Positions 56,487-64,000 of a DNA stretch of 64,000 nt are shown one piece after another; the first letter of the stretch is position 1; each line of letters starts with the position of its first letter. A program made the translations under genes and the position numbers. This stretch comes from Streptomyces sp. DH12. Its GTDB lineage: Bacteria > Actinomycetota > Actinomycetes > Streptomycetales > Streptomycetaceae. The notes below the pieces were generated by a model. It ran no database searches, had not been told where the DNA came from, and was given only the letters and a program-made list of their open reading frames with translations. The stretch lies in contig NZ_JAHWGT010000011.1 of NCBI RefSeq assembly GCF_020873895.1, positions 1 through 64,000 of the forward strand, written 5' to 3'.

Positions 56487-57512
56487 ATGACCGATCTGCT
56501 GCCCTTCATCGCCGGGCTGCCCAAGGCGGAGCTGCACGTCCACCACGTCGGGTCGGCCTCCCCCCGCATCGTCTCCGAGCTGGCCGCGCGGCACCCGGAC
56601 TCCAAGGTGCCGACCGACCCCGGGGCCCTGGTGGACTACTTCACGTTCACCGACTTCGCCCACTTCATCGAGGTCTACCTGTCGGTCGTCGACCTGGTCC
56701 GCACCCCCGAGGACGTCCGGCTGCTGACGTACGAGGTCGCCCGGGACATGGCCCGGCAGAACATCCGGTACGCCGAGCTCACCGTCACGCCGTACAGCTC
56801 GACCCGGCGCGGCATCGACGCCGAGGCGTTCATGGAGGCCATCGAGGACGCCCGGACCGCCGCCGAGGCGGAGCTGGGCGTGGTCCTGCGGTGGTGCTTC
56901 GACATCCCCGGCGAGGCCGGCCTTGAGGCCGCCGAGGAGACCGCCCGGCTCGCCGTCGACCTGCGGCCGGAGGGGCTGGTGTCGTTCGGCCTCGGCGGCC
57001 CGGAGATCGGCGTGCCCCGCCCGCAGTTCAAGCCGTACTTCGACCGGGCCATCGCGGCCGGGCTGCACTCCGTCCCGCACGCCGGCGAGACCACCGGCCC
57101 CGAGACCGTGTGGGACGCGCTGACCGACCTGCGCGCCGAGCGCATCGGCCACGGCACCAGCGCGGTGCGGGACCCCCGGCTCCTCGCCCACCTCGCCGAG
57201 CACCGCGTCGCGCTGGAGGTGTGCCCCACCTCCAACATCGCCACCCGCGCCGTCACCGACCTCGACCGGCACCCGATCAGGGAGATGGTCGAGGCGGGCG
57301 TCCTCGTGACGGTCAACTCCGACGACCCGCCCATGTTCGGCACCGACCTCAACGGCGAGTACGCCATCGCCGCCCGCCTCCTCGACCTCGACGAGCGCGG
57401 CGTCGCCGCCCTCGCCCGCAACGCCGTCGAGGCGTCCTTCCTGGACCCGGCCGGCAAGGAGCGCCTCGGGCGGGAGATCGACACGTACACGGAGCAGTGG
57501 CTCGCGCGCTGA
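56487..57512 (+). CDS. add: Adenosine deaminase
   Basis: 341 residues. KAELHVHHVGSASPRIVSEL supplies the HxH zinc site, then HAGETTGPETVWDALTDLRA, ERIGHGTSAVRDPRLLAHLA (zinc His), EVCPTSNIATRAVTDLDRHP and VNSDDPPMFGTDLNGEYAIA with the catalytic Asp pair. Converts adenosine (or deoxyadenosine) to inosine. SD CCGGAGG at 56476. First gene of a three-gene unit. Confidence 0.9.
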   Translation: MTDLLPFIAGLPKAELHVHHVGSASPRIVSELAARHPDSKVPTDPGALVDYFTFTDFAHFIEVYLSVVDLVRTPEDVRLLTYEVARDMARQNIRYAELTVTPYSSTRRGIDAEAFMEAIEDARTAAEAELGVVLRWCFDIPGEAGLEAAEETARLAVDLRPEGLVSFGLGGPEIGVPRPQFKPYFDRAIAAGLHSVPHAGETTGPETVWDALTDLRAERIGHGTSAVRDPRLLAHLAEHRVALEVCPTSNIATRAVTDLDRHPIREMVEAGVLVTVNSDDPPMFGTDLNGEYAIAARLLDLDERGVAALARNAVEASFLDPAGKERLGREIDTYTEQWLAR

Positions 57513-57538
57513 CCGGCGCCGTGCCGACAATGGGCCCC

Positions 57539-58231
57539 ATGCGCACCGTCACCGTCGTCGGGCACCGGGGCGACCCCTACCGGGTCCGTGAGAACACGAC
57601 CGCGTCGATCCGTTCGGCGGTGGCGCGCGGCGCTGACGCCGTCGAAGTCGACGTACGGCTGACCTGGGACGGCGTCCCGGTGCTCCTCCACGACGAGACG
57701 CTGCGGCGGCTGTGGCGGATCGACCGGCCGCTCGCGGCGCTCTCCCTGGCCGAGGTGCGGGAGCTGACCGGGCCGCAGGGCGTGCCCACGCTGTACGAGG
57801 CGCTCGCCGCGGCCGCCCCGCAGCGCGTGATGATCGACCTGCCGGGCGCCACCGAGCGGACCGTGCGGGCCGTCGTCGGCACGGTCCGCGAGTGCGACGC
57901 GGAGGACCGGGTCTTCTACTGCTCGGGCGCCGCCGCGATGCTGCTGGTCCGCGCCGCCGACCCGGCCGCCGAGATCGCCCTGACGTGGACGTCGCTCGCC
58001 CCGGCCCGGCCGGTGCTGCTGGACGCGGTGGCGCCGCGCTGGCTGAACTACCGCTTCGGGCTGGTCGGCCGGGACCTCGCGGACCGGGTGCACCGCGACG
58101 GGCTGCTGGTCTCCGCCTGGACCGCCGACACGCGCAGGACCATGCGTAAGCTGATCGACAACGGGGTGGACTCGATCACCACCAACCGCGTGGACACCCT
58201 GAACTCCGTACTGACGGGAGCCCGCACGTGA
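57539..58231 (+). CDS. Glycerophosphodiester phosphodiesterase
   Basis: 230 residues from ATG 57539. VVGHRGDPYRVRENTTASIR, GADAVEVDVRLTWDGVPVLL HDETLRR carry the conserved HRG, E-x-D and HD residues of the GDPD TIM barrel; WTADTRRTMRKLIDNGVDSI closes it. Hydrolyses glycerophosphodiesters. It starts 27 bp after the deaminase and overlaps the methyltransferase start. Confidence 0.85.
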   Translation: MRTVTVVGHRGDPYRVRENTTASIRSAVARGADAVEVDVRLTWDGVPVLLHDETLRRLWRIDRPLAALSLAEVRELTGPQGVPTLYEALAAAAPQRVMIDLPGATERTVRAVVGTVRECDAEDRVFYCSGAAAMLLVRAADPAAEIALTWTSLAPARPVLLDAVAPRWLNYRFGLVGRDLADRVHRDGLLVSAWTADTRRTMRKLIDNGVDSITTNRVDTLNSVLTGART

Positions 58232-59019
58232 CGTCGCCGCACATCGACAGGATCCGCACCGACATCGCCCACAACGCGCGCGTCTGGAACTACTGGCTGG
58301 GTGGCAAGGACAACTACTCCGTCGACCGCGCCGTCGGCGACCAGGTCACCTCGCTGTACCCGAGCATCGGTGAAGTGGCCCGCGCCGACCGGGCGTTCCT
58401 GGGCCGCGCGGTGCGGTACCTCGCGGGCGAGGCGGGCGTACGGCAGTTCCTCGACATCGGCACCGGGCTGCCGACCGCCGACAACACCCACGAGGTGGCG
58501 CAGCGCGTCGCCCCGGACGCCCGGGTGGTGTACGTCGACAACGACCCGATCGTGCTGACCCACGCGCGGGCGCTGCTCACCAGTTCGCGGCGGGGCGTCA
58601 CGGAGTACGTCGACGCGGACGCGCACGACCCGGAGCGGATCCTGCGGGCGGTCGGGCGGACGCTGGACCTGGAGCAGCCGGTCGCCGTGATGATGCTCGG
58701 CATCCTCAACTTCGTCCTCGACACCGACACCGCCCGCTCCATCGTGCGCACCCTGATGGCCGCCGTCCCCTCGGGCAGCCACCTGGTGCTGACCCACCCC
58801 ACGCTGGAGCCGGCGCTGGGCGGCGCGGGCAACGCCGAGGCGATGGCGTTCTGGAACGCGAACGCCACCCCGCCCATCACCGCCCGCAGCCGCGAGGAGT
58901 TCGCGTCGTTCCTCGACGGCCTGGAGGTCCTGGAGCCGGGCATCGTCTCGTGCTCCCGCTGGCGCTCCGAGGCGGGCCCCGAGGTCGCCCAGTTCGGAGC
59001 GGTGGCCCGCAAGCCCTGA
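58228..59019 (+). CDS. SAM-dependent methyltransferase (DUF574/Methyltransf_19-like)
   Basis: 263 residues from GTG 58228 (GTGA overlap). IDRIRTDIAHNARVWNYWLG GKDNYSVDR is the signature of this Streptomyces-abundant family; LDIGTGLPTADNTHEVAQRV is motif I and VVYVDNDPIVLTHARALLTS follows. Substrate unknown. Coupled with the phosphodiesterase gene. Confidence 0.85.
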   Translation: MTSPHIDRIRTDIAHNARVWNYWLGGKDNYSVDRAVGDQVTSLYPSIGEVARADRAFLGRAVRYLAGEAGVRQFLDIGTGLPTADNTHEVAQRVAPDARVVYVDNDPIVLTHARALLTSSRRGVTEYVDADAHDPERILRAVGRTLDLEQPVAVMMLGILNFVLDTDTARSIVRTLMAAVPSGSHLVLTHPTLEPALGGAGNAEAMAFWNANATPPITARSREEFASFLDGLEVLEPGIVSCSRWRSEAGPEVAQFGAVARKP

Positions 59020-59054
59020 CCGCCCTCGGCCACCCGGCCGGCGCCGGCGCTCCC

Positions 59055-59074
59055 CGGGGCTTTCCTCAGCCCCG
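59055..59074. terminator. Bidirectional terminator
   Basis: CGGGGCT-TTCCTC-AGCCCCG forms a perfect 7-bp stem, between the methyltransferase stop and the convergent membrane protein, overlapping its stop codon. Confidence 0.7.
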
Positions 59075-59659
59075 CGGCGTCCCGGGCGCCGGCCCGGCCG
59101 GTGCCGCGAGGGCCGCCGGCGTCCCGGGCGGCGCCACCGGTGCGGCGTACCCGGCCGGCGCCGTCAGCGCCTCGAGCCGCTTGATGTGGCGGCGGACCAC
59201 GAGCAGCGGAACCACCCCGAAGACCCCGAACGCCATGTCGATGACGGTCCACCAGAAGGGGATGTCCCGGATCCGGCCGCAGATCAGGGCGAGGGGCACG
59301 ATCCCCGCGCAGGCGATGACGCCGAAGTCGACGACCCAGATGTTCCGTACGGGATCGCGGTACGGCCCGTAGAAGGCGACCGCGATCACGAGGTGGGCGA
59401 ACGCCAGCCAGTCGGTGCCGTACAGGAGGAACGGGTAGCGGGCGTCGGCGGTGTCGAGGCCGGCGCGCACCCGCCCGATCCACTCCAGGAGGCCGGGGAG
59501 GGCGTCGCCGACGGGGGACGCCCAGCCGGTCAGCGCCTCGTGCATCAGGCGCACCTCGGTGACGAGCGGAAAGGCCGTCACCCCGCTCAGCACGAGGCAC
59601 ACGACGAAGAACGCCAACCACGCGCGTATCCGCCTCGACAGGGCGTTCGCTTCGCTCAT
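59066..59659 (-). CDS. Integral membrane protein (197 aa)
   Basis: ATG 59659. Four to five helices (AWLAFFVVCLVLSGVTAFPL, LAFAHLVIAVAFYGPYRD, FGVIACAGIVPLALICG, WWTVIDMAFGVFGVVPLLVV) and a C-terminal Pro/Ala tail. The DPVRNIWVVDFG and RRHIKRLE loops are typical of a conserved Streptomyces membrane family. Function unknown. Confidence 0.8.
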   Translation of the reverse strand: MSEANALSRRIRAWLAFFVVCLVLSGVTAFPLVTEVRLMHEALTGWASPVGDALPGLLEWIGRVRAGLDTADARYPFLLYGTDWLAFAHLVIAVAFYGPYRDPVRNIWVVDFGVIACAGIVPLALICGRIRDIPFWWTVIDMAFGVFGVVPLLVVRRHIKRLEALTAPAGYAAPVAPPGTPAALAAPAGPAPGTPRG

Positions 59660-59989
59660 GTCCGCAGCGTACGCCCGGGTCCGGGCCCCCTTCACCGGGA
59701 CCCGGCCGCCGTGCGGGCGGGGGCGCGGGGGAGCCCGGCGGCGGCTGTGGCAGGCGCCGGGCCGCCATCCTCCATGTGGGCGTGGCCGGACCGGAGTTGA
59801 CGCCTCCGGTGGCGGTCCGCGCGATCGGCGGTGCGGCGTCGCCCCCGGGGCGGAACGCGGCGTCACCCGCGCGGGTGCTTTTGCCCCGGGCGGGCCGCCG
59901 ATCGGCACCGCGGCGGGCCCGCGCCCGGCCGGGCCGCCCGTAGGGTGGCGCTCCTCCCCCGTCGTCACCGCCCCCCTCTGGAGCCCGTC

Positions 59990-61138
59990 TTGCACGTGAG
60001 AGAGCGCGTCCGCGCACACCTGAACGACATCGCGGTCACCGGCATCGGTCTGGTCACCCCGGCCGGACGGACCGCGGAGTGCACGTGGGACGGGCTGCTC
60101 GACGGCGTCCCTACGGCGTCCCGGGACGTGCGCCTGGCGGGGCTGCCGGTCGACTTCTCCTGCCGGGTCGCGGGCTTCGAGGGGCCCGCCCGGCTGGGCC
60201 TCGCCGCGGCCCGCGAGGCGGTCGCCGACGCGTCCTGGCCGGCGGGCGGCTGGGACGGTACGCGGGTGGCGGTGGTGCTGGGCACCGGCTGCGGCCCGGG
60301 CGGGGGGACCGCGCGGGGGGTGAGCGCCGCGGAGGTGAGTACGGAGCTGGGCGCGCTGGGCCCGAGCTTCGTGACGTCCGGCGGGTGCGCCTCGGGCGCG
60401 ACCGCCATCGGCGTGGCGCGCGACCTGCTGCGGGCGGGCACGTGCGACGTCGCCGTCGCCGGCGGCTGCGACGGCGTCCCGGGGCGCACGGCGGCTGCGG
60501 GGCTCGGCCGCGCGGGCAGCCTGTCGTCGCGTACGTTCGACCCGACCGGGGCCTCCCGCCCGTTCGACGCCGAGCGGGACGGGTTCGTGCTGGGCGAGGG
60601 CGCGGGCGTGCTGGTGATGGAGCGGCTGGCGGACGCGCGGGCGCGGCGGGCGCGGGTGCGGGCGGTGCTCTGCGGGTACGGGGCGTCGGCGGAGGCGCGG
60701 TGCGCGCCGGGCGCGGCGGGCGTGGACCCGCAGGGCCGGGGGGTGGAGCGGGCGGTGCGGGCGGCGTTCGCGGACGCCGGGCTGACCCCGGAGGACGTCG
60801 ACCACGTGAACGCGCACGGCAGCGGCGGCGCGCTGGACGACCTGGCCGAGGCGCGGGCGCTGCGGCGGGTGTTCCGGGGGACGCCGCCGCCGGTGACGGC
60901 CGTGAAGAGCGTGCTGGGGCACGCGGGCGGCGGCGCGGCCGCGGTGGAGGCGGCGTGCACGGTGCTGACCCTCCAGCACCAGGCGATCCCGCCGACGGCC
61001 AACCTGGACCGGCTGGACCCGGAGATCGAGCTGGACGTGGTGGTCAAGTCGCCGCGGCGCAGGCCGGTGCGGGCGGCGCTGAGCACGTCGTTCGGGCTGG
61101 GCGGGCACAGCGCGGCCCTGCTGTTCCGCACCGCCTGA
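59990..61138 (+). CDS. Beta-ketoacyl synthase (KAS II-type)
   Basis: 382 residues from TTG 59990, 6 bases after GGAG; GTG 59996 is an alternative. IAVTGIGLVTPAGRTAECTW, the catalytic Cys in VTSGGCASGATAIGVA, His in DHVNAHGSGGALDDL and the second His in AVKSVLGHAGGGAAAVEAAC give an intact condensing-enzyme triad. Elongates acyl-ACP in fatty acid or a type II polyketide route. Monocistronic; no partner KS-beta or ACP is adjacent, so housekeeping or a stray secondary-metabolism enzyme. Confidence 0.8.
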   Translation: MHVRERVRAHLNDIAVTGIGLVTPAGRTAECTWDGLLDGVPTASRDVRLAGLPVDFSCRVAGFEGPARLGLAAAREAVADASWPAGGWDGTRVAVVLGTGCGPGGGTARGVSAAEVSTELGALGPSFVTSGGCASGATAIGVARDLLRAGTCDVAVAGGCDGVPGRTAAAGLGRAGSLSSRTFDPTGASRPFDAERDGFVLGEGAGVLVMERLADARARRARVRAVLCGYGASAEARCAPGAAGVDPQGRGVERAVRAAFADAGLTPEDVDHVNAHGSGGALDDLAEARALRRVFRGTPPPVTAVKSVLGHAGGGAAAVEAACTVLTLQHQAIPPTANLDRLDPEIELDVVVKSPRRRPVRAALSTSFGLGGHSAALLFRTA

Positions 61139-61174
61139 CGGGCCCGCCGTACCGCGCGGGTAGCCCGCACGACG

Positions 61175-61217
61175 CGCGCCGGAGGGCGGGCCCGTGACGG
61201 GCCCGCCCTCCGGCGCG
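61175..61217. terminator. Bidirectional terminator
   Basis: CGCGCCGGAGGGCGGGCCCG and its exact complement arm form a 20-bp stem with a 3-base loop (TGA), between the convergent synthase and ALDH genes. Confidence 0.9.
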
Positions 61218-61262
61218 AAGACGCGGTGACGCGGTGACGCAGGGGGCGCGGGGGCCCGGGGG

Positions 61263-62699
61263 TCAGCCCAGCGAGGTCATCACGTGCTTGATGCGCGTGT
61301 AGTCCTCGAAGCCGTACGCCGACAGGTCCTTGCCGTAGCCGGACTTCTTGAAGCCGCCGTGCGGCATCTCGGCGACGAGCGGGATGTGGGTGTTGATCCA
61401 CACGCAGCCGAAGTCGAGGGCCTTGGACATGCGCATCGCGCGCGCGTGGTCCTTGGTCCACACGGAGGAGGCGAGGGCGAACTCGACGCCGTTGGCGTAC
61501 TCCAGCGCCTGCTCCTCGTCGCGGAAGGGCTGGACGGTGATGACGGGGCCGAAGACCTCGTTCTGGATGATCTCGTCGTCCTGGCGGAGGCCGGAGACGA
61601 CGGTCGGGGCGTAGTAGTAGCCCTTGTCGCCGACGCGGTGGCCGCCGGCCTCGACCTTGGCGTGGGCGGGGAGGCGGTCGATGAAGCCGCTGACCTGCTT
61701 CAGCTGGTTGGCGTTGTTGAGCGGGCCGTACAGCACGTCCTCGTCGTCCGGGGCGCCGGTCCTGGTGTCGGCGGCGGCCTTGGCGAGGGCGGCGACGAAC
61801 TCGTCGTGGATGGACTCGTGGACCAGGACGCGGGTGGCGGCCGTGCAGTCCTGGCCGGCGTTGAAGAAGCCGGCGACGGAGATGTCCTCGACGGCCTTGG
61901 CGATGTCGGTGTCCTCGAAGACGACGACCGGGGCCTTGCCGCCCAGCTCCAGGTGGACGCGCTTGACGTCCTTGGCCGCCGACTCGGCGACCTGCATGCC
62001 GGCGCGCACGGAGCCGGTGATGGAGGCCATGGCGGGGGTCGGGTGCTCGACCATGAGGCGGCCGCTGTCGCGGTCGCCGCAGACGACGTTGAAGACGCCC
62101 TTGGGGAGGATCTGCCCGATGATCTCGGCGATGAGGACCGTCGAGGCGGGCGTGGTGTCCGAGGGCTTCAGCACGACGGTGTTGCCCGCGGCGAGGGCCG
62201 GGGCGAACTTCCAGACGGCCATCATCATCGGGTAGTTCCAGGGGGCGACCTGGGCGCAGACGCCGACCGGCTCGCGGCGCACGATGGAGGTCATGCCCTC
62301 CATGTACTCGCCCGCGGAGCGGCCCTCCAGCAGACGGGCGGCGCCGGCGAAGAAGCGGATCTGGTCGACCATCGGGGGCAGCTCCTCGCTGCGGGTGAGG
62401 CCCACGGGCTTGCCCGTGTTCTCGCACTCCGCGGCGATGAGGTCCTCGGCGCGCTCCTCGAAGGCGTCCGCGATCCGCAGCAGGGCCTTCTGGCGCTCGG
62501 CGGGGGTGGTGTCCCGCCAGGCGGGGAACGCGGCGGCCGCGGCCTCCATGGCGGCGTCGACGTCGGCCGCGCCGGAGAGCGGGGAGGTGGCGTAGACCTC
62601 ACCGGTGGCGGGGTTGACGACGTCGATGGTCCGGCCGTCGGCGGCATCCCGGAACTCGCCGTTGATGTAGTTGCGCAGACGACGCAGTTCGGTGGTCAC
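61263..62699 (-). CDS. Aldehyde dehydrogenase, probable gamma-aminobutyraldehyde dehydrogenase
   Basis: 478 residues from GTG 62699 (GGAGGGG upstream). PVGVCAQVAPWNYPMMMAVW, SITGSVRAGMQVAESAAKDV, HLELGGKAPVVVFEDTDIAK, FFNAGQDCTAATRVLVHESI (Cys) and EVFGPVITVQPFRDEEQALE define it. Located between the Lrp regulator and aminotransferase, so it likely oxidises gamma-aminobutyraldehyde from putrescine to GABA. Divergent from the Lrp gene. Confidence 0.85.
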   Translation of the reverse strand: MTTELRRLRNYINGEFRDAADGRTIDVVNPATGEVYATSPLSGAADVDAAMEAAAAAFPAWRDTTPAERQKALLRIADAFEERAEDLIAAECENTGKPVGLTRSEELPPMVDQIRFFAGAARLLEGRSAGEYMEGMTSIVRREPVGVCAQVAPWNYPMMMAVWKFAPALAAGNTVVLKPSDTTPASTVLIAEIIGQILPKGVFNVVCGDRDSGRLMVEHPTPAMASITGSVRAGMQVAESAAKDVKRVHLELGGKAPVVVFEDTDIAKAVEDISVAGFFNAGQDCTAATRVLVHESIHDEFVAALAKAAADTRTGAPDDEDVLYGPLNNANQLKQVSGFIDRLPAHAKVEAGGHRVGDKGYYYAPTVVSGLRQDDEIIQNEVFGPVITVQPFRDEEQALEYANGVEFALASSVWTKDHARAMRMSKALDFGCVWINTHIPLVAEMPHGGFKKSGYGKDLSAYGFEDYTRIKHVMTSLG

Positions 62700-62917
62700 G
62701 TGGCCACCCCTCCTGTCGGTTTCGGTGTTCGTGGTCACCCGCCGCCCCCGCGGGGGCCTGTCCGGTGGGTGAGACACCCAAGCCTAGTCGCTGGGTCCAC
62801 GCTTTCGACAGCCCCGACGCTCCAGAACTTCGGATTCAGTGAGATCAAACCTCCGCGACAACGAATTACATCGGTTCGGGGTTGCGTGAGCGACGAGTCT
62901 CGGTGCACAGTGAAGTC

Positions 62918-63409
62918 GTGGCCAGCCGAAGCGCAGAGTCCAGGACCGGCAGTGGATCGTCCCCCGCGATCGACGCCGTGTCCCTGGCGATCATCGAACA
63001 GCTCCAGGAGGACGGACGCCGTCCCTACGCCGCGATCGGCAAGGCCGTGGGCCTGTCGGAGGCGGCGGTGCGCCAGCGCGTCCAGAAGCTCCTCGACCAG
63101 GGCGTCATGCAGATCGTCGCCGTCACCGACCCGCTCACCGTGGGCTTCCGGCGGCAGGCGATGGTCGGCATCAACGTCGAGGGCGACGTGGAGCAGGTGG
63201 CGGACGCGGTGACGGCCATGGCCGAGTGCGAGTACGTGGTGATGACCGCGGGCTCCTTCGACCTCATGGTGGAGATCGTCTGCGAGGACGACGACCACCT
63301 GCTGGATGTGATCAACAAGCGCATCCGCACCCTTCCCGGCGTGCGCTCCACCGAGAGCTTCGTCTACCTCAAGCTCAAGAAGCAGACCTACATGTGGGGA
63401 ACCCGATAG
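62918..63409 (+). CDS. Lrp/AsnC-family transcriptional regulator
   Basis: 163 residues from GTG 62918. N-terminal HTH (IDAVSLAIIEQLQEDGRRPY, AAIGKAVGLSEAAVRQRVQK, LLDQGVMQIVAVTDPLTVGF), then the RAM ligand domain (VGINVEGDVEQVADAVTAMA, CEYVVMTAGSFDLMVEIVCE, TLPGVRSTESFVYLKLKKQT). Senses amino acid-like ligands and should regulate the divergent ALDH and the downstream aminotransferase in polyamine/GABA catabolism. Confidence 0.95.
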   Translation: MASRSAESRTGSGSSPAIDAVSLAIIEQLQEDGRRPYAAIGKAVGLSEAAVRQRVQKLLDQGVMQIVAVTDPLTVGFRRQAMVGINVEGDVEQVADAVTAMAECEYVVMTAGSFDLMVEIVCEDDDHLLDVINKRIRTLPGVRSTESFVYLKLKKQTYMWGTR

Positions 63410-63411
63410 CC

Positions 63412-64000
63412 GTGAGCAACTCCCGCGATCTCTCCAAGACCGCGTACGACCACCTGTGGATGCACTTCACCCGCATGTCGTCGTACGAGAACAGCCCCGT
63501 CCCGACCATCGTCCGCGGCGAGGGCACCTACATCTACGACGACAAGGGCAAGCGCTACCTCGACGGCCTCGCCGGCCTCTTCGTGGTGCAGGCCGGCCAC
63601 GGCCGCACCGAGCTGGCCGAGACGGCGTACAAGCAGGCGCAGGAGCTCGCGTTCTTCCCCGTGTGGTCCTACGCCCACCCGAAGGCCGTCGAGCTGGCCG
63701 AGCGGATCGCCCACCACGCCCCCGGCGACCTGAACAAGGTCTTCTTCACCACCGGCGGCGGCGAGGCGGTCGAGACCGCCTGGAAGCTGGCGAAGCAGTA
63801 CTTCAAGCTCGTCGGCAAGCCGACCAAGCACAAGGTGATCTCCCGGGCCGTCGCCTACCACGGCACCCCGCAGGGCGCCCTGTCCATCACCGGCCTGCCC
63901 GCCCTCAAGGCGCCCTTCGAGCCGCTCGTCCCGGGCGCGCACAAGGTGCCGAACACCAACATCTACCGCGCCCCGATCCACGGCGACGACCCCGAGGCCT
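63412..64000 (+). CDS. Class-III aminotransferase, partial (putrescine/GABA-type)
   Basis: GTG 63412, 2 bases after the Lrp stop, running off the right edge. DLSKTAYDHLWMHFTRMSSY, GLFVVQAGHGRTELAETAYK, VFFTTGGGEAVETAWKLAKQ and VISRAVAYHGTPQGALSITG are aminotransferase class-III motifs. The PLP lysine lies beyond the window. Adjacency to Lrp and the ALDH suggests a putrescine aminotransferase. Confidence 0.9.
   Translation, partial: MSNSRDLSKTAYDHLWMHFTRMSSYENSPVPTIVRGEGTYIYDDKGKRYLDGLAGLFVVQAGHGRTELAETAYKQAQELAFFPVWSYAHPKAVELAERIAHHAPGDLNKVFFTTGGGEAVETAWKLAKQYFKLVGKPTKHKVISRAVAYHGTPQGALSITGLPALKAPFEPLVPGAHKVPNTNIYRAPIHGDDPEA

Overview
The window is very GC-rich, uses GTG/TTG starts freely, has strong C/G third-position bias and carries gene families typical of Streptomyces (WhiB, HTH-DUF5753 regulators, DUF6233, PucR, DUF4190 proteins, a DasR-like operator). 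It is best read as a piece of a Streptomyces chromosome. Two parts meet near position 35,100.

Positions 1 to about 35,100 are the right-hand part of an integrated mobile element, probably conjugative (AICE/ICE-like) with a phage-like recombination module; no virion genes are visible. From left to right: (a) 1-4,790, a minus-strand operon of membrane and small proteins, including a Spd-like spread protein, that runs off the left edge; (b) 4,880-5,300, a two-site operator and a small HTH protein; (c) 5,800-18,000, cargo: a MoaA-like radical-SAM / thymidylate-kinase-like / degenerate phosphohexomutase domain / alkaline-phosphatase-superfamily / NUDIX / DUF6087 operon preceded by a methyltransferase and two DUF5753 proteins, then a TTA-containing XRE-TPR regulator with a GNAT gene, and an ATP-dependent ligase; (d) 18,000-31,200, a long minus-strand string of overlapping genes: WhiB, HNH-like, RusA, DnaQ-like exonuclease, RecT, YqaJ-type exonuclease, many small proteins, and an HTH gene carrying six 21-bp palindromes; (e) 31,200-35,000, a divergent repressor switch, an excisionase-like protein, a membrane protein and a tyrosine integrase.

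Positions 35,160-64,000 are ordinary chromosome devoted largely to polyamine and GABA catabolism: succinate-semialdehyde dehydrogenase (gabD), PucR regulator, gabT, an FAD amine oxidase-like enzyme, a complete spermidine/putrescine ABC transporter (potABCD order), two further aldehyde dehydrogenases, an Lrp/AsnC regulator and a putrescine-type aminotransferase that runs off the right edge. Together these would import putrescine or spermidine, convert it through gamma-aminobutyraldehyde to GABA and feed succinate into the TCA cycle. Interspersed are a GH18 chitinase, a PAP2 phosphatase, an adenosine deaminase, a glycerophosphodiesterase, a beta-ketoacyl synthase, a NADAR protein and membrane proteins.

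No tRNA, rRNA, CRISPR array or insertion sequence was seen. The left end of the element and its attachment sites could not be defined from this window.
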